Numbered from the stretch's first letter, positions 9,006 to 19,202 are shown. The stretch: DNA of 64,000 bases from Burkholderiaceae bacterium (GCA_004322135.1 SCSG01000028.1:35450-99449); one strand, 5' to 3'. Numbers and translations: made by a program. Notes: generated by a model from the sequence alone, not told the origin.

Positions 9006-9030
9006 GCCGAAAGGTCTGAAGCCTTTCGGC
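9006..9030 (-). promoter_or_regulatory. hairpin in the cytochrome b leader
   Basis: Perfect inverted repeat with 9-bp arms GCCGAAAGG (9006-9014) and CCTTTCGGC (9022-9030) around a 7-base loop. It sits 21-45 bases upstream of the cytochrome b start. No T-run follows on either strand, so it is more likely a leader structure or protein site than a terminator. Confidence 0.45.
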
Positions 9031-9142
9031 TGGGGATAGAGAGCCCGGGCAAATAGTAGCGTGACGTAACAGCTTGCACAACGATACAGGCTCACTTTCG
9101 TCCCGCTACATCAACATCTGCGATGAAGTATCTCCGCGCTTC

Positions 9143-10501
9143 TTACTCTGGAATCCCCTTGCCCTTCGTCTCGGGCAGAAACCACGGCAAAATGATGCCA
9201 AGCACGAACACCGAACCGACCGTGACGGCAAGGTTAGCGGTCCCGCCAAAAAACGTAATCAGACTTCCCGCAATAATCGGGAAGAACCACGCTACGAAGC
9301 GTGAGCCGCTAAAGATGGCGCTAAGCGCCGAGGTACGCACGGTAGAGGTAAAGACTTCGCCGGGATAAATCGTGATCCATACATAAGCGCACCCGAGCGT
9401 AAAGAACCCGTTGATCGGCGCGGCAATCTCCATGCCCATTGCGGTGGTAATCATCCTGTAAGTCACGAACGTGATTACCAACCCGCCAACAAACGACAGG
9501 GACACAAATAGCCGCCTGCCGATCACGTCGATGATGAATCCCGCGAGCACGTACGCAATAATCGCGCCAATCGTATAAAGAATTGCTTCGATTGCAGCCC
9601 ATTGAGTCGGGTCAGCGAATCCTTCGGCCTTTGCTAGCTTGGCCGTCGTACCGGGAAGCCACGTGGCGATCGCCCAAAATCCGACGTTCGTCACAATTCC
9701 AAGGACGATAAAGATGAGGATGTAACGCAACGCAACGCGCTCGGTGAATAGCTGCTTCAAGGTAAATGGCCGCTTACCACTTGAGTCCGTCTCGGAAGGA
9801 AGTTTCCCGGTATCTTCCCTTGTGGCATTCCAGAGTTTATCCCGCACCGCGCGCTGCCACTTCTCCGATTCGTCGATACCACGCCGGATATACAGCACGA
9901 CGAAAGCAGGTAGTGCGCCGACGGCGAACACCAAGCGCCAGGTTTCCCCCCCGAGCGGGTCCGCAGACGAGAGGACGAACCATACCAACGACGCTATGAG
10001 GGATCCCCACCCGAAGCCCGATTGCAGAAAACCGAGCCCCTTGGTGCGAGCGTTTTCAGGCCATGTCTCCGACACCAGCGCAACGCCCGTACTCCATTCG
10101 CTGCCCAGCGCCAACCCCGTTAAAAAACGCATCATGCATAACATGACAAATCCAGTCGATAACGCGGTAAGGCCGGAAAACACGGCATACAGAAAGATTG
10201 ACCACATCATCATGCGTTTTCGCCCGACGTAGTCGGCCAGCACACCGCCGATGACGCCGCCAAAGGCCCACCCCAGCAAAGTGACGCCAACCACGATGCC
10301 AGCGTAGACGCTGATCTCGTGAGCCTGTTCCGGCATCAATAGCGAACGGAGCATTGGAACAAGTACCACGATGATGGCCATGGCCTCGTAACCATCGAAA
10401 ATCCAACCCAGGAAGCTGCCGTTCAGCGTTTTCCAGTGTTTTCTGGTCAGACCGTCATACCAATGCAGGGTACCCTCATTCACCAGCGGTGTTGTGCTCA
10501 T
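9143..10501 (-). CDS. MFS transporter, organic/aromatic acid:proton symporter-like
   Basis: Inner-membrane secondary transporter of 452 residues with about 12 transmembrane helices. The loop 2-3 motif appears as GVLADYVGRKRMMM. The first helix carries GWIFDGYEAMAI and the fourth-fifth region GSEWSTGVALVSETWP, both typical of the SHS/AAHS branches that move lactate, sialate or aromatic acids. The central loop is about 60 residues. The ATG at 10501 is preceded by AAGGGA; an ORF extension of 30 codons upstream lacks membrane-protein character. Substrate not identifiable. Confidence 0.82.
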   Translation of the reverse strand: MSTTPLVNEGTLHWYDGLTRKHWKTLNGSFLGWIFDGYEAMAIIVVLVPMLRSLLMPEQAHEISVYAGIVVGVTLLGWAFGGVIGGVLADYVGRKRMMMWSIFLYAVFSGLTALSTGFVMLCMMRFLTGLALGSEWSTGVALVSETWPENARTKGLGFLQSGFGWGSLIASLVWFVLSSADPLGGETWRLVFAVGALPAFVVLYIRRGIDESEKWQRAVRDKLWNATREDTGKLPSETDSSGKRPFTLKQLFTERVALRYILIFIVLGIVTNVGFWAIATWLPGTTAKLAKAEGFADPTQWAAIEAILYTIGAIIAYVLAGFIIDVIGRRLFVSLSFVGGLVITFVTYRMITTAMGMEIAAPINGFFTLGCAYVWITIYPGEVFTSTVRTSALSAIFSGSRFVAWFFPIIAGSLITFFGGTANLAVTVGSVFVLGIILPWFLPETKGKGIPE

Positions 10502-10679
10502 TTTTCCCTTCGTATTCGAATCGTTATATCGGTGGCGCTGCACGCGGGGCACCGGGCTGTCGATCGATACTCTGGATACGAACTCGTGCACGTCACACTA
10601 TGAAGCATACTGTAACGCCGACGCGATATTGCATCAAGGCGTGGATGCAATCGGCCAGCGCATCAATTACTTCACGTAA

Positions 10680-10754
10680 TGGCGTCTCCGACAGGAATCG
10701 AACCTGTAATCTTCCCTTAGGAGGGGAAAGTTATATCCATTTAACTACGGAGAC
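10680..10754 (-). tRNA. tRNA-Arg(CCT)
   Basis: Full cloverleaf on the minus strand, including encoded CCA (10680-10682). Acceptor arms GTCTCCG and CGGAGAC pair perfectly, the T-arm reads ACAGGTTCGATTCCTGT, and the anticodon loop CTCCTAA gives anticodon CCT, reading AGG. Length with CCA is 75 nt. No integrase or flanking direct repeat is seen, so nothing suggests an island inserted here. Confidence 0.95.
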
Positions 10755-11015
10755 CCAAGCTCGCCATTTTATCAGGACTTGCCCCGCGCACCTTGCAACC
10801 AGCGTAAAGGGGCGCGTGGGCGCGCCACACGGACTGCGCCGAGACTGTTGTTATTTCGCGTCTTGACAGACGTGCCAACCAAGCCAGCCACGCTTGCCGC
10901 GGCAACCCAAGCCCGCCGCACCACTACAATACTCATCTCCAGCCACCCACACAGCCAGGGCGAACCACCCCCACACCCAATTTGGACGAGCATGCTTCCT
11001 GCTGGACGATATTTT

Positions 11016-11567
11016 ATGCAAAATGATAATAAATTAACCGAAATTAAACTTTATTTAGCCGATGAAGACGACACGGTTTCATTGGCCAAACAATTTGCAC
11101 CTATGGTTTGCGGCACACATCCGGCGGTGGCGCATCAGGGACCGGGAGGCCGCATTTACCTGAAAGGAGACCTTGGCACCGGAAAAACGAGCTTTGTGCG
11201 CGCACTACTGCATGCCTGTGGAATCACAGAAAAAATCAAGAGTCCGAGCTATACCCTACTTGAAACCTATAATCTTTCTAACTTATACTTCTATCATCTT
11301 GATTTTTATAGGCTAAGGGATTCGCGAGAATGGTTGGATGCGGGGTTTCGCGATATCTTGCAAAAAAAAGCCATCGTATTGATCGAATGGCCCGAGCAGG
11401 CGGGGGAGTTACTTCCCCCTCCCGACCTGGAAATAAATCTTGATTATGTCAAGACCGGCCGCCAGGCACGCTTAACGGCCCACAGCACCAAAGGAACTTC
11501 ATGGCTGACATCACTAGTGCTCCCCCTCCAGGGATTTCCTCCAAAGGATTCTCCCGGCGACGCCTGA
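11016..11567 (+). CDS. tsaE: tRNA t6A biosynthesis ATPase TsaE
   Basis: ATPase of the TsaBDE complex that makes threonylcarbamoyladenosine at A37 of ANN-decoding tRNAs. Walker A is KGDLGTGKTSFVRA, followed by SPSYTLLETY and HLDFYRL, the family hallmarks. It is 183 residues from the ATG at 11016; an in-frame ATG eight codons earlier is also possible and neither has a clear ribosome-binding site. The gene overlaps amiC by 67 bp in another frame, as in related genomes. Its first 280 bases are far richer in A and T than the neighbouring genes, with codons such as AAT, AAA, TTA and TAT. Confidence 0.9.
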   Translation: MQNDNKLTEIKLYLADEDDTVSLAKQFAPMVCGTHPAVAHQGPGGRIYLKGDLGTGKTSFVRALLHACGITEKIKSPSYTLLETYNLSNLYFYHLDFYRLRDSREWLDAGFRDILQKKAIVLIEWPEQAGELLPPPDLEINLDYVKTGRQARLTAHSTKGTSWLTSLVLPLQGFPPKDSPGDA

Positions 11568-12862
11568 TTGCAAGCGCCACAACCCTGCTCATTCTTCCGG
11601 TCCTCCCGCGGCTCGCCCACGCCGGCACCATACTGGCCGTACGTACCTGGCCCGCCGACGAATACACGCGCGTCACGCTGGAAATGGACAGCGAACTGAA
11701 GACTGACCATTTCACCCTTGAACACCCCGATCGGCTGGTGGTGGACATCGACGGTCTGCACATGAACCCAGCCATCGAGGACTTGATTTCCAAGGTCAAG
11801 CCAAACGACCCGTACATCGCGTCGGTTCGCGTCGCCCAGAACCGCCCGGACGTCATCCGGCTGGTGTTCGACTTGAAGCAAGCCATCGCCCCGCAGGTGT
11901 TCACCCTGAAGCCTATCGGCGACTACAAATATCGTCTGGTTCTGGATCTTTACCCCAAGGTGGCGCAGGACCCGCTCATGGCCATCGTGAAGGACGGCGG
12001 CGACGACCCGCTGGCCGATGTCCTGGAAAAACTGGCGCAGAATTCGCCCGATCAGGTGCCCATTCCTTCGGTGCAGGGGCAAAAATTGCCTCCTACGGCA
12101 AAAGAACGACCGGACACAGACAGCACGACACCGCCCATGGCGGCGATTCCCGGAATCGATCGTCCGATCCTTGTTGCGCTGGACCCCGGCCACGGTGGCG
12201 AAGACCCGGGTGCCACCGGCCAGCGCGGCACGCACGAGAAGGACATCGTTCTACTCATCGCCAATCGGTTGAAAAAGCTGATCAACGCCCAGCCGAACAT
12301 GCGCGCGTACCTGACTCGCGACAACGATTACTTTGTGCCACTGCATGTGCGCGTGCAAAAAGCGCGCCGGGTGAAGGCCGACCTCTTTGTTTCCATTCAC
12401 GCCGACGCCTGGATCAAGCCAAGCGCCCGCGGCTCATCCGTGTTTGCCTTGTCGCAGCACGGCGCAACAAGCGCCGCAGCCCGATGGATGGCCAAACGCG
12501 AGAACGACGCGGACTTGATCGGCGGAGTCAACCTGGGTTCGCACAACCAGCAGGTAGCGAAGGTGTTGCTCGACCTGTCCACGGCCGCGCAAATCAACGA
12601 TGCCATGCGTGTGGGTTCTCACGTGCTGGCCGATCTCGGCAAAATCGGCACCCTGCACAAGCGCACGGTCGAGCGTGCCGGGTTCGCCGTCCTCAAGGCG
12701 CCGGATATACCATCCATCCTGGTCGAGACGGCGTTCATCAGCAACCCCGAAGAGGAGCGTCTGCTGCGCAGCCCCGCGCATCAGGAACGCATTGCCAAGG
12801 CCTTGCTGGGCGGCATCAACGACTACTTCGCCGCCAACCCTGCGCTGGCCCGCAGGGCCTGA
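11501..12862 (+). CDS. amiC: N-acetylmuramoyl-L-alanine amidase AmiC
   Basis: Periplasmic zinc amidase that cleaves septal peptidoglycan during daughter-cell separation, 453 residues. The N-terminus has a twin-arginine signal (SRRRLIASATTLL, cleavage near AHAG). An AMIN domain (about residues 40-135) targets the septum. A proline-rich linker leads to the Amidase_3 domain (about 220-445). Zinc ligands are His in LDPGHGG, Glu in GTHEKDIVLL and His in VSIHADAW; the catalytic Glu is in LVETAFISN. Tat export is typical for AmiA/AmiC. Its 5' end lies inside tsaE. Confidence 0.93.
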   Translation: MADITSAPPPGISSKGFSRRRLIASATTLLILPVLPRLAHAGTILAVRTWPADEYTRVTLEMDSELKTDHFTLEHPDRLVVDIDGLHMNPAIEDLISKVKPNDPYIASVRVAQNRPDVIRLVFDLKQAIAPQVFTLKPIGDYKYRLVLDLYPKVAQDPLMAIVKDGGDDPLADVLEKLAQNSPDQVPIPSVQGQKLPPTAKERPDTDSTTPPMAAIPGIDRPILVALDPGHGGEDPGATGQRGTHEKDIVLLIANRLKKLINAQPNMRAYLTRDNDYFVPLHVRVQKARRVKADLFVSIHADAWIKPSARGSSVFALSQHGATSAAARWMAKRENDADLIGGVNLGSHNQQVAKVLLDLSTAAQINDAMRVGSHVLADLGKIGTLHKRTVERAGFAVLKAPDIPSILVETAFISNPEEERLLRSPAHQERIAKALLGGINDYFAANPALARRA

Positions 12863-12989
12863 CGAGGATTGCCCTCTATCGAAGCCGCGCACTCCTTTCC
12901 GACAGCGAAACGGCGCTGATCCACAGAGCCATGGCGGAGATTGCGCCAGGCCCTGCGGCGTTTTCCCGCTTGGGCTTCCCCGCCCGTAT

Positions 12990-13628
12990 TCAGGCGTGGC
13001 GGACTTTCCTGAATAGCTTCCACAAGGCGCCAAGCGCCACGGGGACGATCGCCGCACTGACGCCAACCAGGGCAATCGTGCTAAGGTGTTCCTTGATGAT
13101 GGGGACATTGCCAAAGAAGTAGCCCAGGGTAACCAGGCCACCCACCCACAGCGTTGCGCCAATGATGTTGAACAGCTGGAAGCGCAGCACGTTCATGCTG
13201 CCCACGCCAGCCACAAATGGCGCAAAGGTGCGGAAAACTGGCAGGAACCTTGATAAGACAATAGTCTTGCCACCGTGCTTTTCATAGAACGCATGGGTTT
13301 TCATCAGCGCGTGGTGATCAAGAAACCTGAACTGACTGGTAAAGACGCGCGGACCAATGAAACGCCCCACCGAGTAATTGACCGTATTACCCAGAACCGC
13401 CGCCACAATCAGCACAAAGGCAAGCAATACCGGGTCCAGCGCCCCATTGGCGCCAAATGCGCCCGCAATGAAAAGCAGGGAATCGCCTGGCAGAAACGGC
13501 AGCACCACCAGCCCTGTTTCGCCAAAAACAATCAACGAAAGCACCAAATAGATCCATTCCCCATACTGGGCAACCCACGCGCCCATAAATTGGTCCATAT
13601 GAAGAATCATGTTCAGAAATTCAGGCAT
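12990..13628 (-). CDS. DedA family membrane protein
   Basis: Polytopic inner-membrane protein of 212 residues in the DedA/VTT superfamily, implicated in lipid flipping and membrane homeostasis. Family signatures are GETGLVVLPFLPGDSLLF, and the conserved FEKHGGKTIVLSRFLPVFRTFAPFVAG-like segment, here split as YEKHGGKTIVLSRF and LPVFRTFAPFVAGVG. The start at 13628 is chosen for family length; an ATG at 13670 adds 14 residues and neither has a strong ribosome-binding site. The gene sits between amiC and mutL on the opposite strand. Confidence 0.85.
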   Translation of the reverse strand: MPEFLNMILHMDQFMGAWVAQYGEWIYLVLSLIVFGETGLVVLPFLPGDSLLFIAGAFGANGALDPVLLAFVLIVAAVLGNTVNYSVGRFIGPRVFTSQFRFLDHHALMKTHAFYEKHGGKTIVLSRFLPVFRTFAPFVAGVGSMNVLRFQLFNIIGATLWVGGLVTLGYFFGNVPIIKEHLSTIALVGVSAAIVPVALGALWKLFRKVRHA

Positions 13629-13767
13629 GTCCGCCGCTTGAAATGAAAAAGATACCGCAATATAGCTCAAACACCGCCATCCATAGAAAAACTGCTCTGC
13701 CGCAACAGCTAAAATGACAGTTTAATGTCGCCGCCACGCCGTACAGGCGGCCTAACGGATACCCGCA

Positions 13768-15699
13768 ATGCCAGAACGCCGAACCATCGCTGCGTTACCT
13801 GAACTGCTGATTAGCCAGATCGCGGCAGGCGAAGTCATTGAACGGCCCGCGTCGGTCCTGAAAGAATTGCTGGAAAATGCCATTGACGCCGACGCCGGGA
13901 CCATCGAAGTGCGTCTCGAAGGCGGAGGCATACGCCGCATAGCGGTCAGCGATGACGGCTCGGGCATCCCGCGCGACGAACTGACACTTGCCCTGACACG
14001 CCACGCAACCAACAAGATCCGCACACTGGACGAGTTGGAATCCGTCGCCTCCATGGGGTTTCGCGGCGAAGCGCTGGCCTCGATCGCCTCGGTTGCGCAA
14101 CTAAGCCTGACCTCGCGCACCAGTGACGCTCCACACGCCTGGCAGCTACGCGCCGAAACCGGCGCACAACCTGCTGCCGCAACCGGCCCTCTGGGCACGA
14201 CCGTCGACATACGCCAGCTATTCGATACGGTTCCGGCCCGGCGCAAGTTTCTGCGCACCGAGGCCACCGAATACGGCCACTGCGTCGATGCGTTGGAACG
14301 CATGGCGCTCGCCCAGCCCGGCATAGGCTTTCGCCTGTTTCACAACAACAAGCCGCAGCGCCAATGGCGCGCCACGGACGCCTTCCAGCGAATCCACGAT
14401 ATCCTGGGGGTCGAATTCACTAGCCAGTCGCTAAGCGTACAACGCGAACACGGGCTCGTGGCGCTGCAGGGCCTCATCACGCGCCCCACGTACGCGCGCG
14501 CACGCGCCGACCAGCAGTACCTGTACGTGAACGGACGCTACGTCAAGGATCGAACCGTGGCGCATGCCGTCCGGCAAGCCTACTCCGACGTGCTGCATGG
14601 CGACCGGCAGCCAGCGTATGTTTTATTTCTTTCCATTGATCCAGCCATGGTCGACGTCAATGTCCACCCGGCCAAGCACGAAGTACGCTTTCGCGACAGC
14701 GGCGCCATCCATCGCTTCGTGAGCCAGGTGCTTGCCGAAGCGCTGGCCCAGGTTGGTGGGCAGACGGTGGGCAACGAAGCAGCCATGGGCGAGCCACGGC
14801 CGTCCTCCGCTCATGATGTCGCATCCTCCACGTTTGACACGCTACAGCCCTCGCGCCCCGAATCGCCACTACCCGCATCCGCCGCGCACGAACGCGGCTC
14901 GTGGGGCACGCAGCCGGCGTGCGGACCGTCACCGTCCTGCGCATCCGCCGCGCACGAACGCGGCTCGTGGGGGCGTTCGGTGCACAATCAACAGGCGTTC
15001 AACCTGCGCGAGGCAACGCCCGGTGCGGCCTCGAACTGGCAGGCCCTTTACCAGCCGCTGGAAAATGTTCGTGTTGGCAATATCCCGCCGCCTTCGTCCG
15101 CCACCGCCGCCGGCGAATTCCCGCTGGGCATGGCGTTGGGCCAACTGCACGGTATCTATATCCTGGCGCAGAACCAGACGGGCCTGATCCTCGTCGACAT
15201 GCACGCTGCGCACGAGCGCATTGTCTACGAGCAGCTCAAGCACGCCATGGATGCCCGCGATCTGCCCCGCCAGGAGCTGCTTGTGCCGGTCTTGTTCAAC
15301 ATTACCGAAAAAGACATGGGGTTGATCGAAGAGTACGAAAACGTTCTGGCTGAACTCGGCCTCGTCCTCAAGGCTGCCAGCCCCACATCCCTGATGGTGC
15401 GCGCCGTGCCGGCGCTACTGGCAGGCGGCGACATCGAAGCCCTTGTCCGGGGGGTGCTGCGCGACCTGGCCAGCGTGGGCAGTTCGCCGCGCCTGACCGA
15501 ACAGCGCAACGAGCTGCTGTCCACGATGGCCTGCCACGGAGCCGTGCGCGCCAACCGCCGCCTCACTCTGGACGAAATGAATGCGCTGCTGCGCAAAATG
15601 GAACACACCGAGCGCGCTGACCAATGCAACCACGGCAGGCCCACCTGGTTTCAGTGGAAGCTTGACGATCTGGACAAGCTGTTTTTGCGCGGCCAATGA
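13768..15699 (+). CDS. mutL: DNA mismatch repair protein MutL
   Basis: Mismatch-repair matchmaker, 643 residues. The N-terminal GHKL ATPase shows [16 protein letters not shown] and [12 protein letters not shown] disordered linker (about 340-440) carries a perfect 33-bp in-frame duplication. The C-terminal dimerisation domain shows nuclease-type motifs [12 protein letters not shown] (Met where Gln is usual in DQHA-x2-E-x4-E), ACHGAVRAN and CNHGRPT. This suggests an intrinsic endonuclease, expected in lineages without MutH. The gene overlaps miaA by four bases (ATGA), so the two are coupled. Confidence 0.95.
   Translation: MPERRTIAALPELLISQIAAGEVIERPASVLKELLENAIDADAGTIEVRLEGGGIRRIAVSDDGSGIPRDELTLALTRHATNKIRTLDELESVASMGFRGEALASIASVAQLSLTSRTSDAPHAWQLRAETGAQPAAATGPLGTTVDIRQLFDTVPARRKFLRTEATEYGHCVDALERMALAQPGIGFRLFHNNKPQRQWRATDAFQRIHDILGVEFTSQSLSVQREHGLVALQGLITRPTYARARADQQYLYVNGRYVKDRTVAHAVRQAYSDVLHGDRQPAYVLFLSIDPAMVDVNVHPAKHEVRFRDSGAIHRFVSQVLAEALAQVGGQTVGNEAAMGEPRPSSAHDVASSTFDTLQPSRPESPLPASAAHERGSWGTQPACGPSPSCASAAHERGSWGRSVHNQQAFNLREATPGAASNWQALYQPLENVRVGNIPPPSSATAAGEFPLGMALGQLHGIYILAQNQTGLILVDMHAAHERIVYEQLKHAMDARDLPRQELLVPVLFNITEKDMGLIEEYENVLAELGLVLKAASPTSLMVRAVPALLAGGDIEALVRGVLRDLASVGSSPRLTEQRNELLSTMACHGAVRANRRLTLDEMNALLRKMEHTERADQCNHGRPTWFQWKLDDLDKLFLRGQ
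14874..14972 (+). repeat. 33-bp direct repeat inside mutL
   Basis: Two identical 33-bp units (14874-14906 and 14940-14972) lie exactly 66 bp apart, so the frame is kept. Each encodes [11 protein letters not shown] in the MutL linker. Each unit contains an inverted repeat GCCGCG-CACGAA-CGCGGC. The duplication may reflect slippage or insertion of a small palindromic element; only these two copies were noticed in the window. Confidence 0.85.
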
Positions 15700-16625
15700 G
15701 CATATCCATCCTTTGTCTTGCCGGCCCCACAGCCGCCGGCAAAAGTGCCACGACGCTGGCGCTTGCCGCGCGCTGGCCCGTCGAAATCATCAACGTCGAT
15801 TCAGCGACCATTTACTGCGACATGGATATTGGCACCGCCAAGCCGTCAAAAGCGGAACAGCGACAGGTGCCACATCACCTGCTGGATATCCGCGATCCTG
15901 CCCAAAGCTATTCCGCCGCCGAATTCCGGGACGACGCCCTGCGCCTCATTGACGAAATTCTCGAGCGTGGGCGCAAGCCTTTGCTCTGTGGCGGCACCAT
16001 GTTGTATTACAAGGCACTGCGCGACGGGCTTGACGATCTGCCGCGCGCCAACGCCACAATACGCGCGCAAATCGAACACGAAGCAGCGCAATCGGGCTGG
16101 CCCGAAATGCATCGGCAATTGGCTGGGTATGACCCCGCGACGGCAGCCAGGCTCTCTCCAAATGACAGTCAGCGCCTGCAGCGTGCCATAGAAATCTACC
16201 GCCTCACCGGAACACCCATGTCGCAGTTGCTCACGGCCCGGCGCTCCGGCCGCGTCCAACGCTTCGAGTATCGAACCATCAGTCTGGAACCTTCGGATCG
16301 TCTCGCGCTGCATGCGCGCATTGCGCGGCGCTACCAGAAAATGCTCGGCGCGGGCCTGCTGGATGAAGTGCGGGCACTGTACGGGCGTGCCGACCTGCAT
16401 CCTGGCCTGCCATCAATACGCTGTGTAGGCTACCGACAGATATGGAACTATCTGGAAGGGGAAACCAGTCTGGAAAACGCCGTGGAGCAGGCCATCGCGG
16501 CAACCCGCCAGCTTGCCAAACGCCAGCTGACGTGGCTGCGTGCCCTGCCCGAGCGGCTCATCGTGGATTGCCTTGCTCCGGACGTCGTCAGCCGGGCTAT
16601 CGACCGCGCCGCCACCGTCTGGTAA
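15696..16625 (+). CDS. miaA: tRNA dimethylallyltransferase MiaA
   Basis: Transfers a dimethylallyl group to A37 of tRNAs reading UNN codons, 309 residues. The P-loop is [10 protein letters not shown], followed by [18 protein letters not shown] and HHLLDIRDP, all diagnostic for Mia[13 protein letters not shown] and [10 protein letters not shown] are the tRNA- and substrate-contacting segments. The ATG overlaps the mutL stop. It is convergent with purM. Confidence 0.95.
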   Translation: MSISILCLAGPTAAGKSATTLALAARWPVEIINVDSATIYCDMDIGTAKPSKAEQRQVPHHLLDIRDPAQSYSAAEFRDDALRLIDEILERGRKPLLCGGTMLYYKALRDGLDDLPRANATIRAQIEHEAAQSGWPEMHRQLAGYDPATAARLSPNDSQRLQRAIEIYRLTGTPMSQLLTARRSGRVQRFEYRTISLEPSDRLALHARIARRYQKMLGAGLLDEVRALYGRADLHPGLPSIRCVGYRQIWNYLEGETSLENAVEQAIAATRQLAKRQLTWLRALPERLIVDCLAPDVVSRAIDRAATVW

Positions 16626-16644
16626 AAGAACGGCGCCGATCCGT

Positions 16645-17694
16645 TTAAACAACCACCGTCTGGGCCATCCCGCGCGCCTGCTCGACAATGCTGCCAAGCA
16701 TGAATACTTTCTCACCTTGAGCCGCCAGCGTGGCGGACACAGCCTCGGCCTTATCCGCCGGCACAACAACGATCATGCCAATACCGCAATTGAAAACCCG
16801 ATGCATTTCGGAATCGGCCACGCCGCCTTCACGCTGCAGCCACTTGAATAGTTCGGGCATGACCCAGGCGTCGCGCCGTAACTGAGCGGCGAGGCCCGGC
16901 TGTAAAATGCGCGGCACGTTGTCCAGCAATCCACCGCCGGTTATATGCGCGAGGCCCTTGATGGCCGGGCCATGCGCCACCAGCGCCGCCAGCACCGACT
17001 TGACATAAATACGGGTGGGTTCCATCACGACATCGGCCAGTGCGCGGCCACCGAGATCCTGCTCGGGCCGCGCGCCCGCGTGCGTCAGAATCTTGCGCAA
17101 CAGGGAAAAACCATTGGAATGCGGGCCGCTCGAAGCCAGACCCAGCACGACATCGCCCGAGGCAATGGACTTACCGTCAATGATCCTTGCCTTTTCCACC
17201 ACCCCCACCGCAAACCCCGCAAGATCGTATTCACCGTCGGGGTACATGCCTGGCATCTCGGCGGTTTCTCCGCCAATAAGTGCACAATTGGACAACTCGC
17301 AGCCCTTGGCAACACCACCCACCACACTCGCCGCCACATCGACCGACAATTTCCCGCAGGCGAAATAATCCAGAAAAAATAGAGGCTCGGCACCCTGCAC
17401 CAGAATGTCGTTGACGCTCATGGCCACGAGATCAATCCCCACCGTATCGTGGCGCCCCCATTCGAACGCCAGGCGCAGCTTGGTGCCCACGCCGTCGGTG
17501 CCCGAAACCAGCACGGGCTCGGCAAACCGCTTGGGTACTTCGAACAGCGCGCCAAACCCACCAATGCCGGCCATGACACCCTCGCGCATGGTTCTGGCGG
17601 CCAAAGGCTTGATACGGTCTACCAGCGCTTCGCCAGCATCAATATCAACCCCGGCGTCACGATAGGTAAGGGAGTCGGGTTGCTTGGTTGTCAT
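16645..17694 (-). CDS. purM: phosphoribosylformylglycinamidine cyclo-ligase (AIR synthetase)
   Basis: Fifth step of purine synthesis: ATP-dependent ring closure of FGAM to AIR. The 349 residues match the family. Visible motifs are [59 protein letters not shown] (given as [15 protein letters not shown]), [13 protein letters not shown] and [16 protein letters not shown]. The gene is convergent with miaA and divergent from hda, with 78 bp between the two starts. Confidence 0.96.
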   Translation of the reverse strand: MTTKQPDSLTYRDAGVDIDAGEALVDRIKPLAARTMREGVMAGIGGFGALFEVPKRFAEPVLVSGTDGVGTKLRLAFEWGRHDTVGIDLVAMSVNDILVQGAEPLFFLDYFACGKLSVDVAASVVGGVAKGCELSNCALIGGETAEMPGMYPDGEYDLAGFAVGVVEKARIIDGKSIASGDVVLGLASSGPHSNGFSLLRKILTHAGARPEQDLGGRALADVVMEPTRIYVKSVLAALVAHGPAIKGLAHITGGGLLDNVPRILQPGLAAQLRRDAWVMPELFKWLQREGGVADSEMHRVFNCGIGMIVVVPADKAEAVSATLAAQGEKVFMLGSIVEQARGMAQTVVV

Positions 17695-17772
17695 GAGAAA
17701 AGCCGTGGGATGTGTAAGAATTGCGTATTGAATTGAATTTCAAGGCGCATTTTACGCTTTTTACCCCGTCCA

Positions 17773-18459
17773 ATGACCCAGCAACTGATCCTTGACATCC
17801 TGCCGGCGCCTTCACCGACGCTGGATAACTTCATTGTTGGGAAAAATGGTGCGGCACTCGACGCGCTACGCCGTTTCCCACCCGGCCACGCCATCTACCT
17901 CTGGGGCACGCCAGGTGCGGGGCGCACGCACCTTCTGAAGGCGCTGACCTCCAGCCCCGCTACCCGTTACTTTGACACCCACAGCCCGTCAACCGCACTG
18001 CGCGACCTTGCCACCGCACAGACCATGCCGCTCAGGCTGATTGCGGTCGACGATATCCATCGATTGAGCAACGAGGCGCAGGCAGCCGTATTTGCCCTGT
18101 ACAATCGGTGGCGTGAGTCGGCGGCAAGCAAACAGGCGTTCGCCCTGCTGGTCGCAGGCAACAAGCCGCCTCTGGCCATGCCGTGCCGCGAAGACCTGCG
18201 CACCCGCCTAGGCTGGGACCTGGTTTTCCAGCTCGAGCAATTGTCCGACGACGACAGAGTTCAGGCACTGAACGCGCAGGCAACCGAGCGCGGCCTGCAG
18301 CTTTCACCCGAGATCATCGGCTGGATCCTGACACATTACGCGCGCAACATGGGCCAGCTCAGCGCACTGCTCGACGCACTGGATCACTACTCGATCGAAA
18401 GGCATCGTGCCATTACCCTTCCACTACTGAAAGATTTGCTGGCATCACACCAGCCCTGA
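17773..18459 (+). CDS. hda: DnaA regulatory inactivator Hda
   Basis: DnaA-like AAA+ protein without the DNA-binding domain, 228 residues. With the DNA-loaded clamp it triggers ATP hydrolysis by DnaA and prevents re-initiation. The N-terminal MTQQLILDILPAPSPTLDNF holds a QL-type clamp-binding peptide. The P-loop is WGTPGAGRTHLLKAL, Walker B is LIAVDDIHRL, and the sensor region is DLRTRLGWDLVFQL. It is followed after 32 bp by an HAD hydrolase and pcnB, an order I associate with related betaproteobacteria. Confidence 0.9.
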   Translation: MTQQLILDILPAPSPTLDNFIVGKNGAALDALRRFPPGHAIYLWGTPGAGRTHLLKALTSSPATRYFDTHSPSTALRDLATAQTMPLRLIAVDDIHRLSNEAQAAVFALYNRWRESAASKQAFALLVAGNKPPLAMPCREDLRTRLGWDLVFQLEQLSDDDRVQALNAQATERGLQLSPEIIGWILTHYARNMGQLSALLDALDHYSIERHRAITLPLLKDLLASHQP

Positions 18460-18491
18460 CAATAACCACTCACACCGACGACGCACCACCT

Positions 18492-19193
18492 ATGACAGCC
18501 GCACAACGCCTGGCCCTGTTCGACCTGGATCACACCCTGCTGCCGCTGGACAGCGACTACCAATGGGCCGACTGGCTCGCCCGCACTGGCCGGGCGGGCG
18601 ACCCGCAGGAAGCACGGCGCCGCAACGACGAACTCATGCACCGTTACAATGCTGGCGACCTCACCGCCGAAGAGGCCGCTCAATTCATGCTGGGCCTGCT
18701 CACGCGCGCCGACAGCGCCGAACTTGCGCTATGGCACGAAGAATTCATGCGTGACGTCATCCGCCCCAGCATCCAGCCCGCAGCGCAGCAACTCGTGCGG
18801 CAACATCTGGAACAGGGTGATTTGTGCGCCATCGTCACCTCTACCAACGAGTTCATCACGGCGCCCATTGCCCGCGCCTTCGGCGTACCCCACCTCATCG
18901 CCACCATGCCCGAATACCACAATGGCCGGTATACTGGCGCCATCCACGGCATTCCCAGCTTCAAGGAAGGCAAAGTCACGCGCGTCAACAAGTGGCTGGC
19001 GGGCATGGGCCTTGCCATGAACCGCTTCAAGCAGTCGTATTTCTACAGCGATTCACCCAACGACATCCCGCTGCTCGAAGCCGTCACTCATCCAGTCGCC
19101 ACCAATCCCAGCCCGGCGTTGCGCAAGTTCGCGCAAGACAAGGGCTGGCCCATCCTTGAAATTTTCAAGGACATGCAAGATGCAAAGTCTTAA
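18492..19193 (+). CDS. HAD-superfamily phosphatase, subfamily IB
   Basis: Cytosolic HAD hydrolase of 233 residues, similar to phosphoserine phosphatase-like (SerB-type) proteins. Motif I is LFDLDHTLLPLD, motif II is IVTSTNEFIT, motif III lysine is near FKEGKVTRVN, and motif IV is FYSDSPNDIPLLEAV. The start is set by homology: the larger open frame beginning at 18183 overlaps hda and its upstream part has no HAD features. It stands 10 bp before pcnB. The physiological substrate is unknown. Confidence 0.85.
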   Translation: MTAAQRLALFDLDHTLLPLDSDYQWADWLARTGRAGDPQEARRRNDELMHRYNAGDLTAEEAAQFMLGLLTRADSAELALWHEEFMRDVIRPSIQPAAQQLVRQHLEQGDLCAIVTSTNEFITAPIARAFGVPHLIATMPEYHNGRYTGAIHGIPSFKEGKVTRVNKWLAGMGLAMNRFKQSYFYSDSPNDIPLLEAVTHPVATNPSPALRKFAQDKGWPILEIFKDMQDAKS

Positions 19194-19202
19194 AATACCC
19201 AC

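Noticed and set aside
10680..10754. tRNA-Arg(CCT) as a genomic island attachment site
   Set aside because: No integrase, no duplicated tRNA 3' end and no change in gene content at this point.
11501..11567. TsaE-AmiC fusion or frameshift
   Set aside because: The two genes overlap in different frames and each has complete family features, including a Tat signal at the amiC start.
14874..14972. Short CRISPR array
   Set aside because: Only two units, in frame inside MutL, with no cas genes.
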